A DNA stretch of 64,000 nt from Mytilus trossulus (GCF_036588685.1 NC_086384.1:58634110-58698109); one strand, 5' to 3'. Counted from the stretch's first letter, positions 45,101-55,329 are shown. The notes: generated by a model not told the origin, from the sequence alone. Translations and numbers: made by a program.

Positions 45101-46570
45101 TGTAGGAGGACTTATCAGCGATAACTGTCTCAACAACTTATATATCAATGTAATGTCCATTGAATCATATGAATTGGACGAGTTCGCATCTTTTAATACA
45201 GTTTCCTGATCAGAGGAGAAACTTGTTAGATGCGGCAAACACATTTGGTACAATTTGTTAGCAGAAATATTTGAGCGGATTATATCTCTGAAGATATTTG
45301 GAAAAGTGTCAATGATAACTCGTGAAACTCTTGAATAACGTTCTATGTTTTCACTATCCTCATCAACTGTCTGGATAACTACAAATACAGTAAACGGAGG
45401 TATACATGTTATATAACTACTTTACTTAATCAATTTAAGAGTCGCAAACAATGAAATATTACAGAAAATTTGTTTTTACGGTCAACTTAAGATTTCTTGT
45501 CCTGGATATGTGTGTGCCATATGGCAGGATGCAAAATAGACATTACGGTACTAATATCAATACGAGTGTCATTTAAAGATGCAGCGGAGACTTATCCTTT
45601 TGAGATGCCAATCAGCAAAGCCCAAAAGACGCACTTAAATCCTGATATTTCATTCATGTAAGATTAATTAAAAACAAATTAATGTACATCATATCGGCCG
45701 TTGCGTCATTTCATACATGACGAATAATACCCTTACGTTTGAGAACTACGCATTCCGATAAAAATTAAGTGAAAGAAACTAAAATAAGACATACCAATAT
45801 TAGTCAGTATTTCACGGGTTTCAATTTGTATCACGACCACTATCTTTCAAAACACATAAAAGCGCGATTATTGTCAAATATATAACTTATGTGTTATAAT
45901 TGTTAATTGTGTTATTTATGTTCTGACTTTCATGAATTTCACACGTTTTATGGTAAATCTGATGAGATATCAAATATGTTTACGTTTAAACGTCATAGTT
46001 TTATACTACATTTGTACTATTAACCATACCATTGACTTGCTGCATAAGTGCCAGTTGTTGAAGCATATCAGTAATATCAATATCAGAGCTCTGAATTGTT
46101 TGGTACAATTGTATAGAAGTATCTTGACACAGATAATTGTCCACTCTCTTTAGTACATCTCGTGTTCTTTGATGAAATTCTTCGTAATATAGCTCTGATA
46201 TTTCATCCGACTTCTTACTGATTACATCATTAGTTGCATTAAGTATTCTCTGAACATCGTCGCCGATTGCAACTTCTGTATCGTGTGGAACATTTCCCCA
46301 CTTACACGACGGTTCATGCAATACATTTTCGTACCGCAATATTTTATAGCATACATGTAGTTCAATTGTGAAGTCATCAATATTTGGAAGTTTTTCCATT
46401 AAGGATATCTCGTTCTCTGTTAAATCGATAGGTATGTGTTTCCGTTGATATTTCACTTGTAAACCTCTTGGACTAACACTTTCTTTAAATATCTTTTGCA
46501 TGACTTTTGGAAATATTTTCTGTACAATATTGCATAATCGTGCTTGCCTTTCTTTAGATGCAGCAGACAT
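38935..46570 (-). CDS. DZIP3-type HEPN protein, five exons, ~566 aa
   Basis: Exons 46570-46030, 45378-44812, 41637-41539, 40841-40551 and 39137-38935 join with GT-AG sites. All four introns interrupt a codon after its first base, and the coding total of 1701 bases keeps frame throughout. Residues 1-180 form a HEPN-like helical module (SCKWGNVP near 88-95) whose expected R-x4-6-H is lost. Residues about 182-370 form the second module, the recognisable DZIP3/hRUL138-type HEPN: SMDITLIYKLLRQLS, PPTNGWGNKP, then DDAERIRRYRNHLAH with R298-x4-H303. Residues about 371-566 are an alpha/beta region (GGIEFIVATKGSIVLHVEI). HEPN domains with R-x4-6-H are typically metal-independent RNases. Known DZIP3 is a RING E3 ligase, but no RING is seen here, so the E3 label should not be transferred. 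An RNA-directed or immune role is inference. Confidence 0.8.
39138..40550 (-). other. HEPN gene intron 4, with dispersed repeat
   Basis: Intronic. It contains one copy of the 'CCATTTTCTACATTTGAAAA' repeat at about 39960-40140. The minus frame at 39380-39568 has no coding features. Confidence 0.55.
39960..40140 (+). repeat. Dispersed repeat 'GCCTGTACCAAGTCAGGAAT', copy 1
   Basis: Shares 'CCACCATTTTCTACAT', 'GAAAATGCCTGTACCAAGTC', 'TGGACTTTCC' and 'TTCAGTATTTTTGTG' in the same order with 61514-61680. A common mussel intergenic repeat by recognition. A short relative ('TTTTCCTCGGAGTT') is near 40887. Confidence 0.75.
40551..40841 (-). CDS. HEPN gene exon 4 (alpha/beta domain)
   Basis: A 291-base exon: acceptor ATAATATTTAG (AG at 40843-40842), donor GTACAAG|GTTTGT. 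It opens with an EKRKVRVQIIFQTEEEVETT strand-helix pattern, then DEINKDLGGIEFIVATKGSI. Strand-helix-strand-strand order with a conserved-looking GSI turn suggests a ferredoxin/RRM-like fold such as TRADD-N; this is pattern-based inference only. Confidence 0.75.
40842..41538 (-). other. HEPN gene intron 3
   Basis: Intronic. A dispersed 'TTGCCACTGGACGTTCAG' motif at about 41388-41430 matches the motif at 20323-20350. The plus-strand frame at 41304-41504 overlaps it and is not a gene. Confidence 0.5.
41539..41637 (-). CDS. HEPN gene exon 3
   Basis: A 99-base exon: acceptor TTTCAATTTACAG (AG at 41639-41638), donor TTAGAAG|GTAATT. It encodes QFENKPIKFFWGESFNQSL and an acidic end (LKEESLEE). Symmetric phase, so it could be skipped without a frameshift. 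Confidence 0.7.
42211..42376. repeat. Foldback element, ~75-bp arms
   Basis: 'CAAATATAGCCTTTGTA', 'TATGAGGTC' and 'GATATATCGACC' on the left reappear inverted on the right ('GGTCAATATATCC', 'GACCTCATACAAAGGCTATA'), centred near 42300 at 'TCGGACTTCGTCCTC'. About ten mismatches or gaps. Confidence 0.8.
42573..42717. repeat. Foldback element, ~65-bp arms
   Basis: The left arm 'ACAATATTAGGTCATGTC' to 'GGGCGAGGTTC' pairs with the right arm 'GAGCCCTTCACCAG' to 'TGACATTGACCTAATATTGT'. The centre 'GGGCGAGGTTCTACCGAGCC' is itself palindromic. A common palindromic element in mussel DNA by recognition. Confidence 0.8.
43585..43708. repeat. Foldback element, ~55-bp arms
   Basis: 'ATAGATTATTTATGTG', 'AAACTCGATGC' and 'CTCATTCTCATCTCATC' mirror 'GATGAGATGAAAATGAG', 'GCATCTCGTTT' and 'CGTAAATAATCTAT', around a CGCCCTTT loop. 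Confidence 0.8.
44641..44760. repeat. Foldback element, family F, copy 1
   Basis: The left 'AGATTATCATTGGTCATGTC' and 'AACTCGATTGCTTTGCTCAC' pair with the right 'GCGAGAAAATCAATCTCGTT' and 'CAACGATAATCTATAAA', centre 'CGTACCGGCTTAAG'. A second copy in the opposite orientation is at 63236-63352, and similarity extends about 130 bases beyond the palindrome ('GATCACGTG' and 'GTGATATGAA' flanks). Confidence 0.85.
44812..45378 (-). CDS. HEPN gene exon 2 (intact R-x4-H HEPN domain)
   Basis: The acceptor is TACTGTATTTGTAG (AG at 45380-45379) and the donor AAAT|GTAAGTG. The open frame continues well upstream of the first methionine, through VDEDSENIERYSRVS to the acceptor, so it is an internal exon. 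It encodes residues 182-369. Polar loop PPTNGWGNKP, helix DDAERIRRYRNHLAH and DDYFDTFRDICYRMD follow the family order. Confidence 0.85.
46030..46570 (-). CDS. HEPN gene exon 1 (start codon, degenerate HEPN-like module)
   Basis: The ATG at 46570-46568 opens MSAASKERQARLCNIVQKIF. The same frame extends ten codons further 5' only to a TTG, so this ATG is preferred. The donor is CAATG|GTATGG (GT at 46029-46028), leaving one base that pairs with exon 2's TT to make a valine codon. An ATTATATA on the plus strand (46600-46607), TATA-like on the minus strand, lies 30 bases upstream. The adjoining TTACTATTGCAG could instead be the acceptor of an exon preceded by a 5' UTR exon. The segment DDVQRILNATNDVISKKS aligns with the active motif of exon 2 but lacks the histidine. 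Confidence 0.75.
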
Positions 46571-49176
46571 ATTAAAAGTTGTTAAATTGCTGTGTTCCAA
46601 TTATATACTGCAATAGTAATTTGAAGGAACTTAAGGCATGAACTTTACATCTTGAGACGTATGTGTTTAAATATTATTGTTAAATGGTTAGCGGAGAGTT
46701 GCAGCTCTGTCTTCAAAGATAGGAACTGACGCCACTTTATCCTTTGATCAATCAGTATAAACTGTTGAAAATTCAGATTTGTTGGATTTTATTTCAGCAT
46801 AATGTTGCAGGTTCCAAAGAGAATTTGTTTCAACATAATTGTATTTACGGATACAATAAAAATATCAAATTTGATTTTGGAAGTTTCCATAAAAGTGCAA
46901 CATATTTCAAAACAAAGGTATTTAAATGTGGTTCTGGACGAAATCAAATTGAGGAAGTTTGTTGTCATGTTTTTTCAAAAATAAATAAATAGGAATGAAA
47001 ACACAGTTGTAATCAATGCTGTCTGACAGCATATTAAACAACAAGCTATAAACGTCTATGATAGAGCAAGACTCGAAAGCTTCTACATATACACTCTCAA
47101 CTGGCGAGGTTTCAAGGGCATCATGACACAGACGAATAACTTAGTTATGTGCAGTATTAAGAAATTGTATCCCATGCGGAACCATCCACTATGAAGTCAA
47201 AATTTAGTTTAGATCGAATGATTGACCTTTATTAATTTAATAAAATGTTGCAACATATTAGTTGACACGTTCAACATGTTCAAACACTAATATATTTTCG
47301 ACAAATATGTCTACGTGTAATTGTTCTGAAACGAAACACGATAATTCGGATGTATGCGTTGGACGAGTTTAAATACAATTTGAATTAAAAAAAAACAGAT
47401 GGGGTATAGCAATTCGTATTATGTCATACCGCATAAAGCATGTTTTTTTTTTCACTTAAAAGTATATAAAAAAATATTGATGTCTCAGGTTGATACTTCA
47501 TTGTACTTATTTGATATTGAAAAGTCACATGATATTCTCTTTTTCTAATGACCTATTAACAAATAGCCAAGGTCGCAATATCGTTTCCTAATGCTAGATA
47601 CACAATTTTGACACGATGGAATAAATACACATGGAAAAAAGTATTGCAACACCTTGCTTTTTTAAACCTGGGGAAATCAGCCTCCTTTAGTTTATGATAA
47701 AATATTTTTATAATAATATTGAAACTTTGTTCATGATAACATTGGCATAAAAACGAAATAAATTGTTTTAACTAACCACAACTTTGATAACGAAACGAAA
47801 TATTTTTTGTACACAAAAATGCGTTTTACAACTGTTATTGTATTCGAACAGTTGAGTGACAAATCAAGAAACAAGTGCTTATTTACGACTTTAATGGACC
47901 GGCATAACTGCTGGATAAAAACAATTTTTTTGCAATGCCAACACCTTAAGCTTACTTTTTTGCCCGGTCGTAGACATTTTCTGGTGTGCATTTTTTTTTA
48001 TAAAACGGAAAGAGAAAGGACATTTGAATTTTTTTTCTAATTTTAACATTGGAAAAAGAAATTGTTACTTTTTTTTAGTCTTTTAACCTTTGCATTTTAT
48101 ACAGAGTTTAAAGTGTTTAATTTAAATTGTAAAACTATAATTCATTAAACATTTCCTTAATTTTGTCCATTTTCTTATGAGGAATTTTCACTTTGCATTC
48201 ATAGTTCAGTGAATATGATATGGACCTCCTCGTTATTCTAATGCTCATGGAAATATTGTAGAAATACTTCTGAACTTCCTGTCCACAAACTGTGAAATGT
48301 CCCGGCAGAATGCACACTTGCTTTAAACAACAACCTGTTTACCCCATTTATACTTGGTTTGGCATTACTATTACACTAGTTTGGCTATAAAAATTTGAAA
48401 GAAAGTCCAAATTCGCATGGTTTTGTATATCCTGCTCTAAAGTACGTAGATATCTGACTAGTTTAGCAAATTTAAAAATAGACAGAATCCATGACATGCC
48501 CCATATACCAAATGGCATTGCTCTATTTAAAGACGTTGGTGAGGAGGGAGGAGACAATCGATGGTAAAAATATCATTCACTCCATGGCTAGAGCTGTATT
48601 TCAGGAAAACACAATCCATAGAATAGTGTGAACTGCAAATAGCACTTCAAAAAAGAAATGAATATCACAGAGCCTAGTCTTGGTTTTAGTTTATTTTCAC
48701 TTGTTGGCGGCCATTTTGAAATAATAATCCGCCATTTAAAAAAAAGTTTCAAAGTTTAACAACCCGCCAGGACGTACTAGAAACATTTGATAACGTTTTA
48801 TATGCTTTTAAAATATTTGATTTGAATATTATTTGCTGTAATTTATATACGGTTGTAAAATTTTGAGTGATTGACAGCCATCTTGATTTTCAGAGTGGGT
48901 CCATAGCTTAAATTGACTACCATATATAGACTTTCAACTTTGCAAAGCTTCATGGTTATATCATCAAACCCACAATTCCTCTAGAAAAATGCACAAATCA
49001 GCTGGACTATTATCTCCTCTTTTAGGGATTATAATTCATAAAGAGATATGCCACATTAAATACCTTTTCTACAACCTAAAACAACCCATGTTGTGGAACA
49101 TGGAAATTTAACTGTCGATTGGAAATATATTTAAAAATGACCTAGACGAATTGTCAATATACCTTTTAAATGTTGC
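46571..49176. other. Region 5' of the HEPN gene, no gene supported
   Basis: May hold the promoter or a 5' UTR exon of the HEPN gene near its lower end. A 'GGAAAAAAGTATTGCAACACC' motif near 47633, of a kind found in dispersed mussel repeats, is present. Two minus-strand frames (48135-48317 with KVKIPHKKMDKIKEMFNEL; 48348-48557) are unassigned and lack convincing splice sites. Confidence 0.4.
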
Positions 49177-49181
49177 CAGGT

Positions 49182-49419
49182 CACTGGTATTAAAGAGATA
49201 ATAGTAACTGCAATTACGATTATCCCAATATGGCGACGGTAGATATAGGTAAAATCTTTGCACTCATTTTTCTTAAATGTAGCATGTATTTGTCAATAGT
49301 TACTCAGCTGCAAGGTTTATCTATACCATTTCATCATATTTGAATCGTAACGGTGCACTGGAATTGTCTAAGCGCTGTGAAAATAGCCGTTGAAAAATTC
49401 GGGATGATAATCGTAACTC
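49182..49419 (+). repeat. Left terminal inverted repeat, 238 bp
   Basis: Matches 51253-51490 inverted with about a dozen substitutions and no length change. It includes 'CCAATATGGCGACGGTAGAT', 'CTCAGCTGCAAGGTTTATCT' and 'CTAAGCGCTGTGAA'. Confidence 0.9.
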
Positions 49420-49534
49420 GGAAAAAAAGATAATCGTAATTATGTATCTAAAAATAAAAAAGATAATCGTAACTGGAAACTGTTTTATTAATATTGACAC
49501 TTAAAACGTAAATCTGATAGCATATTATGAAATT

Positions 49535-49725
49535 ATGGCGATGAATTATTTACGAAACGTACCAACATCTTATGACATTTCTTTGTATGCATATATAATT
49601 AATAGTTCTTATGAAAACAGCTACATACTAGTATATCATACAATTGGAAGGGTGAACAAGCTTCAAGAAATTTGGAAATGGGAAAACACGAACTTTGTTA
49701 ATTTACAGAAATTTCCAAACACTAG
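49535..49725 (+). CDS. Possible first exon inside the long-TIR element
   Basis: ATG GCG ATG opens 63 codons (MAMNYLRNVPTSYDISLYAY, later RVNKLQEIWKWEN) ending at a strong donor ACTAG|GTAAGCC. An acceptor TTTATTGCAG lies at 49889-49898, giving a 173-base intron. The joined phase would stop after 12 codons, while another frame of the second exon stays open for 58. The pair is either disrupted or wrongly joined. No family recognised. Confidence 0.3.
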
Positions 49726-49898
49726 GTAAGCCACAAAATATGTGAATGAGCGATGGAAATTATGATACATGATAATAATTGTCAGGCGACACGCATGTGT
49801 CACCTTATTTCAGATTTCTGATTAAGACAGTAAACAAAAATTAATTTCTGAAGTAAATAGTAAATAAAGTTAATATTGTTTAAATTCATTTATTGCAG

Positions 49899-50072
49899 GT
49901 GGTTATATGTGCTATTTCTGCCCCCGGTGATTTAATTCTAGAACATACCCTATTATGCCATAACGAAGTAGGAAAGACATTTAGAATTCGTCAAAAACCG
50001 TTTGACGAGAAATTAGTGGCTACAGTTTTCATGTCACTTCGATCATTTTTCATGGATGATATCATAACTTAA
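49899..50072 (+). CDS. Possible second exon inside the long-TIR element
   Basis: Directly after TTTATTGCAG one frame runs 57 codons to TAA (ICAISAPGDLILEH, CHNEVGKTFRIRQKPF, ending SFFMDDIIT). Its composition is more protein-like than its surroundings, but its phase does not match the donor at 49725. It may be a remnant of an element-encoded protein. Confidence 0.3.
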   Translation: MVICAISAPGDLILEHTLLCHNEVGKTFRIRQKPFDEKLVATVFMSLRSFFMDDIIT

Positions 50073-50105
50073 AAGCTATGATAAACAAGGGAAAACTTTG
50101 AAAAG

Positions 50106-50264
50106 TGTTTTACAGTGTCATTTCGGAGTCTTTTATAGCTGACTATGCGGTATGGGCTTTGTTCATTGTTGAAGACCGTACGGTGACCTATATTTGTTAA
50201 TGATGAGTCCTGTCGGTCTCTTGTGGAAAGTTGTCTCATTGGCTAACATACCACATCTTCTTAT
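50106..50264 (-). mobile_element. SINE-like fragment, 'AAGATGTGGTATG' family
   Basis: Minus-strand copy: 'TTTTATAGCTGACTATGCGG', 'GACCGTACGGTGACCTATA' and 'ACATACCACATCTTCTT' on the plus strand. Nested in the long-TIR element, so it is younger than that insertion. Confidence 0.85.
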
Positions 50265-50598
50265 TTATATTTGCTACTTCATGACTATCACTGAAATTTC
50301 AGTATCTCAGATATAAACTATAAAAAAATCAAATTTAATTTTGAATTATGATAATATGACATCCTTAAAACATTTAATGCTATAAAATTACATTAGATGT
50401 ATGTTTCATTACAATACGTTATTCTGATTGGCTAATTGCACATCACATGTTATTCCGTTAGCAGTTGCATGAGACAATAACATTTCATTCATGATGACAC
50501 GAGGTCCCACAATAAAGTGCACAGGTGAATTTAAAAAATTAACTTCATGAAAATCGTGTTTTTATAATCTTAGCTAAAAAAAAATGTAATTATAAGTA

Positions 50599-50748
50599 TT
50601 GAATGCTTCTTTTTGTAACTCTATAGGGTTGTAAAAGCGTTGACCGTGCGTACATTTTTAGAATGAAGCGCTTCCGCGCTTCATACAAAATGTACTTCGG
50701 TCAACGCTTTTACACCCCAATAAATTTACAAAAAGAAGAATTCAATTC
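50599..50748. repeat. Foldback element, ~65-bp arms
   Basis: 'TTGTAAAAGCGTTGACCG' and 'GTACATTTT' pair with 'AAAATGTACTTCGGTCAACG' and 'TTTTACACCCCAATAAATTT', centred on GAAGCGCTTCCGCGCTTC. Both ends are CTTCTTTTTGTAA type. Nested in the long-TIR element. Confidence 0.85.
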
Positions 50749-51252
50749 TTAAATAAGATTAGAGAAAGATTGGCCCTCGTGGGATTCTTTGTGTATTATG
50801 AAATTAAGTAACGTGGAGTTCATTGAGAAACATGGATATGTGTTCTTTTATAGTTTGGCCAAAAGCCCGAAAATCAAGAAATAAAATTGAAGTGGCTTTA
50901 AATTTTCTTACAAGAAATACTTATTCAAAGAATGACTGCAAAATTGAGAATAATTGAATAACCCATATTCCGCAAAATAAGAAACAAACTTATTACAAAT
51001 TCATAAATACTCGGTATATGAAAAATATGCTGCATACATATGCATGGAAGATATTGTAGAGAAAGATATTGAAGGTACTAAACAAGGAACAGTTTTGTAT
51101 TTGCATGCTTGCCATATAATTCGTACTTTTCTATTAAATTACATTTTTAACACACAAACTATCATTGAAATGCTGAAAGACACATTTATTATGTTTCAGT
51201 TACTATTATCCGACTAAGAAAATTACTATTATCAAAGAAGAAAAATACCATA

Positions 51253-51490
51253 GAGTTACGATTATCATCCCGATTTTTTCAACGGCTATGTTCACAGCGC
51301 TTAGACAATTCCAATGCACCGTTACGATTCAAATATGATGTAATGGTATAGATAAACCTTGCAGCTGAGTAACTATTGACAAAAGCATGCTACATGTAAG
51401 AAAAATGAGTGTTAAGATTTTACCTATATCTACCGTCGCCATATTGGAATAATCGTAATTGCAGTTACCATTATCTCTTTAATACCAGTG
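51253..51490 (-). repeat. Right terminal inverted repeat, 238 bp
   Basis: Inverted partner of 49182-49419. Further subterminal copies of TTACTATTATC and AGTTACTATTATCC lie just inside, at 51195-51230. Confidence 0.9.
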
Positions 51491-51495
51491 CAGGT

Positions 51496-53204
51496 ATGAC
51501 GAAAAAAACCTGGTTTAAAATACACATTCAAGATACTACCATTTACCATAGTATAATTCAACTATTATACATATAACAAATTACGCATTGAGCTGTGATC
51601 TCTTCATTGACTCGATTTAAAGACTTGTATTGATATTTATGAAAACGTTCTATTTGTTGAAGTAGATATGCTTTTTTATGCACTCAGAAAACATATCGTG
51701 TTCCGTCTTGGTCATTCTTATCAAAAGCATAACAATCGCAAATTCTGGAAAATGATCTCGGATTACACAAATGATTTAGAATTTTACACAAATGTTAATA
51801 AGATAATACGAAAACCAAAATTATGAATTTAGAAAAAAAAATACATATATCTTTTGATATACATGTAATTAGTTTTTTTTTTAAACCTAATAATCTTTTA
51901 AACGTTAATAACATTGTATTACACATATAGATATTTGTTCATTTACGGTTTATATGTAACATTGAAACATTTTTTATTTAATAGATTTTTATCCAAGTTT
52001 ATACAGCTGACTCAACATAATTATGAGGAAGAACAACTACATTGTTACGTTCACAAATCGCAAATTGAATAACCGATACGATGCATTGGTGTCTCAATAC
52101 CCTGGCAACATGCCGCGTAGAGTGAGATCTTAAGATATTGAAAACTTTGAAAAAGAAAAAAAAAATATTGATAAGACAAAGAATGACAATGTTAACAAAA
52201 CATTATATACTTACCTGAAACTACTTTATCTAGAATTAAATGAGACTTATATGATGAAATAAATACTTAATGATGTCCATTATAATTCCATCATATATTT
52301 ATCATTGAAGTGAAATGTTATTTGAAATAGTTTCTCTTTTAACAAAACGGATTTTCCATTTTGAACTGAAAAGTGACATTTTGTGATTCATGCAGAAAAA
52401 CCCCAATATTAATGATTGTATTATGTGCCTTACATTGCCATTCCTGGTTGTTCTTTAAATAAATTTTACACATGATACCTGATATATTTCAATAGAAAAC
52501 CGACAGACCATGCAAATTGTATTTGAACTAAAGTTTGAAGTTTGGTATTTAACATTGATCTAAATACGAATTGTAAAAATATATTTTAACAACTTGAAAT
52601 AAAGTATTGCATTTTATCATCACACATTCATCATTTTAGTGAATTGTTATTTGATATAACTTAAATTTTAACACAACGGATTCCGCATTTGAACTTTATA
52701 AAATATATTTTGGGATTCATTCGGACAAACCACAAAATTTATAAATGTATTATGTTTACATTGCGACTGATTTAAAATAACTCGTTGTATTTTAAATGAA
52801 AATGTTTAACAGGATACCTGATATTATGCACTAGAAAACTGACAGACCATGCACATGATTTTTGACATAAAGTTTGAAGTCTGGTATTTAACATTGACCT
52901 ACATTAGAATTGCAAAAATGTATTTGAAACTCGTCCAGATTTTAAAGTTAAAATGTGTTTTTTTTTTATGTTTTTAGTAAAATAAACTTTTGAATGAATG
53001 CATAAGGAACAATAATGTTCATTATCTATCATCACAAAAAGAGTAATGTTCTCACATGTTGAAAACCGATCATGTTCTAGTTTCAGATAATACACCTGAT
53101 GTTGTACAAAAGTGGATAATTGGTTGAAAATAGGTCTTAACGTTGGCGATCTGAATTAAAAGTCGGCTCACGTTATAGAACCTTGGTTTTTGGTCGCAAT
53201 CTTA
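51496..53204. other. Intergenic, no gene; weak duplication
   Basis: Two loosely similar segments ('TTTGAAGTTTGGTATTTAAC' near 52536, 'TTTGAAGTCTGGTATTTAAC' near 52871; 'GACAGACCATGCA' near 52503 and 52842) show a diverged direct duplication about 335 bases apart. No protein-like frame. Confidence 0.5.
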
Positions 53205-53325
53205 TACAACGCCAACACAACGTCGGATGACATATGTCGGTCTGTACTGTGACCTACAATTGTTTTCGTTTTACACATTGTGACTTTGATGGAGATTTGT
53301 CTACTTGACACCCATACCACATCTT
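53205..53325 (-). mobile_element. SINE-like fragment
   Basis: Ends 'ACCCATACCACATCTTCTTA' with 'GTACTGTGACCTACAATTG' upstream; a diverged member of the 'AAGATGTGGTATG' family. Confidence 0.7.
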
Positions 53326-53865
53326 CTTATTTCTGTTTAAAAAAAGGATGAACACATACATTATGTACACTGAACGAATAAGATTGGTCTATGACACAAT
53401 ATTACAACTTAGGTGCCTATATAACAAAGTTGTTACAGGTAAAAAGAAAAAAGATAAAAGATGTATAGGAAGAAAGTCAATAAGACCACTCTTACCTGAG
53501 ACAATATGGCTTTGAATAAAAAAACTTACACAGGTAAATCTAAATTTAATTATTTTGTTGTTAGGAGTACGGAAGTTAACATTTCTTTATAAAACTAATA
53601 AAATTATTGTTCAGAGTAAGAGTACAAAAGTAAACTTTTAGCGTCATCATAAATACAAAAGGTGGTATCATTTGCTATTAGCTGGGGAATAATTAATAAT
53701 ATACTTAAATATATTTTCGAAAGCATTACATCTTCCATTAACTCATATTATTCATAGTAAATGTATTTTTTGCGAATTAGCTTAAATACATACTAGGTGA
53801 ATTTATCTCATCCTTATAAATATACTTATATATATAGATTTCTTTTTTATATAGATTAGATCGTT

Positions 53866-54040
53866 GGTTTTCCCGTTTGAATGGTTTTACACTAGTAATT
53901 TTTTGGGCCCTTTATAGCTTGCTGTTCAGTGTGAGCCAAGGTTCCGGATGGAAGGCCGTACCTTGACCTATAATGGTTTACACTTATGAATTGTGAATTG
54001 GATGGAGTGTTGTCTCATTGGCACTCATACCACATCTTCC
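53866..54040 (-). mobile_element. SINE-like fragment
   Basis: 'GTTTTACACTAGTAATTTTT', 'AAGGCCGTACCTTGACCTAT' and 'CATTGGCACTCATACCACAT' mark another minus-strand member of the same family. Confidence 0.8.
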
Positions 54041-55329
54041 TATCTATTCTATTAAATGAGAAGACCTCATTTTGTGTGTTCCTTCCACAATAAATTAATC
54101 ATCATGCCTCTGTGTCCTATAGATACAATGCATAGTCGCATTTATGATCCTTGCTTATGATTATTCACTTTGGGTTATTTTGGGAGGAAAACGAAAAAAA
54201 AGGCGTCCGGATAGTGTTTCCGTCATCGGAATGACTTTTATGTCATATAAAAGACTTCCGTTTAGGACTGTTTTAAAATTACACATAATTTTCATAAGTA
54301 CTTTGGGACAGGACAATTATTTTCGCGTTATTCTGAATACAATAATCATACATATAATGCAAATAAAGTGTACTTGCTATTTACTATCCGCTGCGGTCAA
54401 TGTTAGGTTTATAGTATTTATAGTATATGCCGGAATATTCATAGTATACAGAAAAACGGAAAACAAAATATGTCGGTCTTTGGAATAAAGGGGGAGTGCT
54501 AAAAAAAAATTCCTGTCCCCATGTACCTATGAATTTGATACCTTTCCTGAAATTTTCCTGTTTTAACTTTTTTTAACAAAAAATTATCCTACGACAGTTT
54601 ACATACGTTCTAAATGCCCTCAATTTTGCGGGTGTATTCTAGTACATGTATCTTATTAATATAATATTAGAGGCCCAACACATTTAAATTCCGCCAACTG
54701 GCCAAAGTTGTCATGCCTACATCAAAAGTCCGTTTGATCGGTTTCTACGTTGGGAGTCATATTATAACATTTTTTTCAAGAATCTAGCAAATCATTGATT
54801 AATTGATCGATCTTAATCATCTAGTAGACTACCAAGTGGACTAAATTCTACAATATATTGACTCTAGTTGTAATCAGTATGATTGTAATCATAAAACCGA
54901 AACATGATTATAATTAGTAAAAGAGGTACCAAGTGCAATAGATCCTATTAGACATGTACAGAATATATAACCATAAACAAGTTTATGTAACAATTATAAA
55001 TAAAACATTTGATAAACAACAGATTGACACAAGATTTCAGTGATTAAGGAGATCATGTAAAAATCCCGATGTAAAAAGTGTATACATGTATAATGTCTTT
55101 AGTTCAGATTTTTAATTTTCATTATGGTTTATAGTGTTGATAGTGAAACTCTTTGACATACGAAAGTATGATTACCCTGCAAAAGGTGTTAAGGTCCTGA
55201 GAAGAAGAAGAGGGGATCATTTGCCTGACATTTTCAGCTTTGTAATATTATCTGTTGGTGCTTAAACTAAAGTTGCAACACATTAAATACGACTTGATGA
55301 TTTATATGTTTATCATCAACACAATGGGG
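54041..55329. other. Intergenic, no gene supported
   Basis: The 114-codon plus-strand frame at 54144-54488 is the longest here. It has no recognisable motif, no splice context and an isoleucine-rich composition expected of AT-rich noncoding DNA. Confidence 0.45.

Larger units (their letters stand above)
49182..51490. mobile_element. 2.3-kb DNA transposon with 238-bp TIRs
   Basis: The ends 49182-49419 and 51253-51490 are near-identical inverted copies, each starting CACTGGTATTAAAGAGATAA. Both are flanked by CAGGT (49177-49181 and 51491-51495), a perfect 5-bp target duplication. Motifs of the form GATAATCGTAACT recur four or more times in and just inside each end. A 5-bp duplication with CAC ends recalls Transib- or Chapaev-like elements, but no transposase signature is visible, so the superfamily is open. 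The interior has two short coding-like segments (49535-49725, 49899-50072) and later insertions (50106-50264, 50599-50748). Confidence 0.85.

Noticed and set aside
48132..48557. Two minus-strand frames with lysine-rich ends
   Set aside because: No recognised family; candidate acceptor TTTAAAG is weak and the two frames cannot be joined convincingly.
54144..54488. 114-codon plus-strand frame
   Set aside because: No motif, no splice context, composition typical of AT-rich noncoding DNA.
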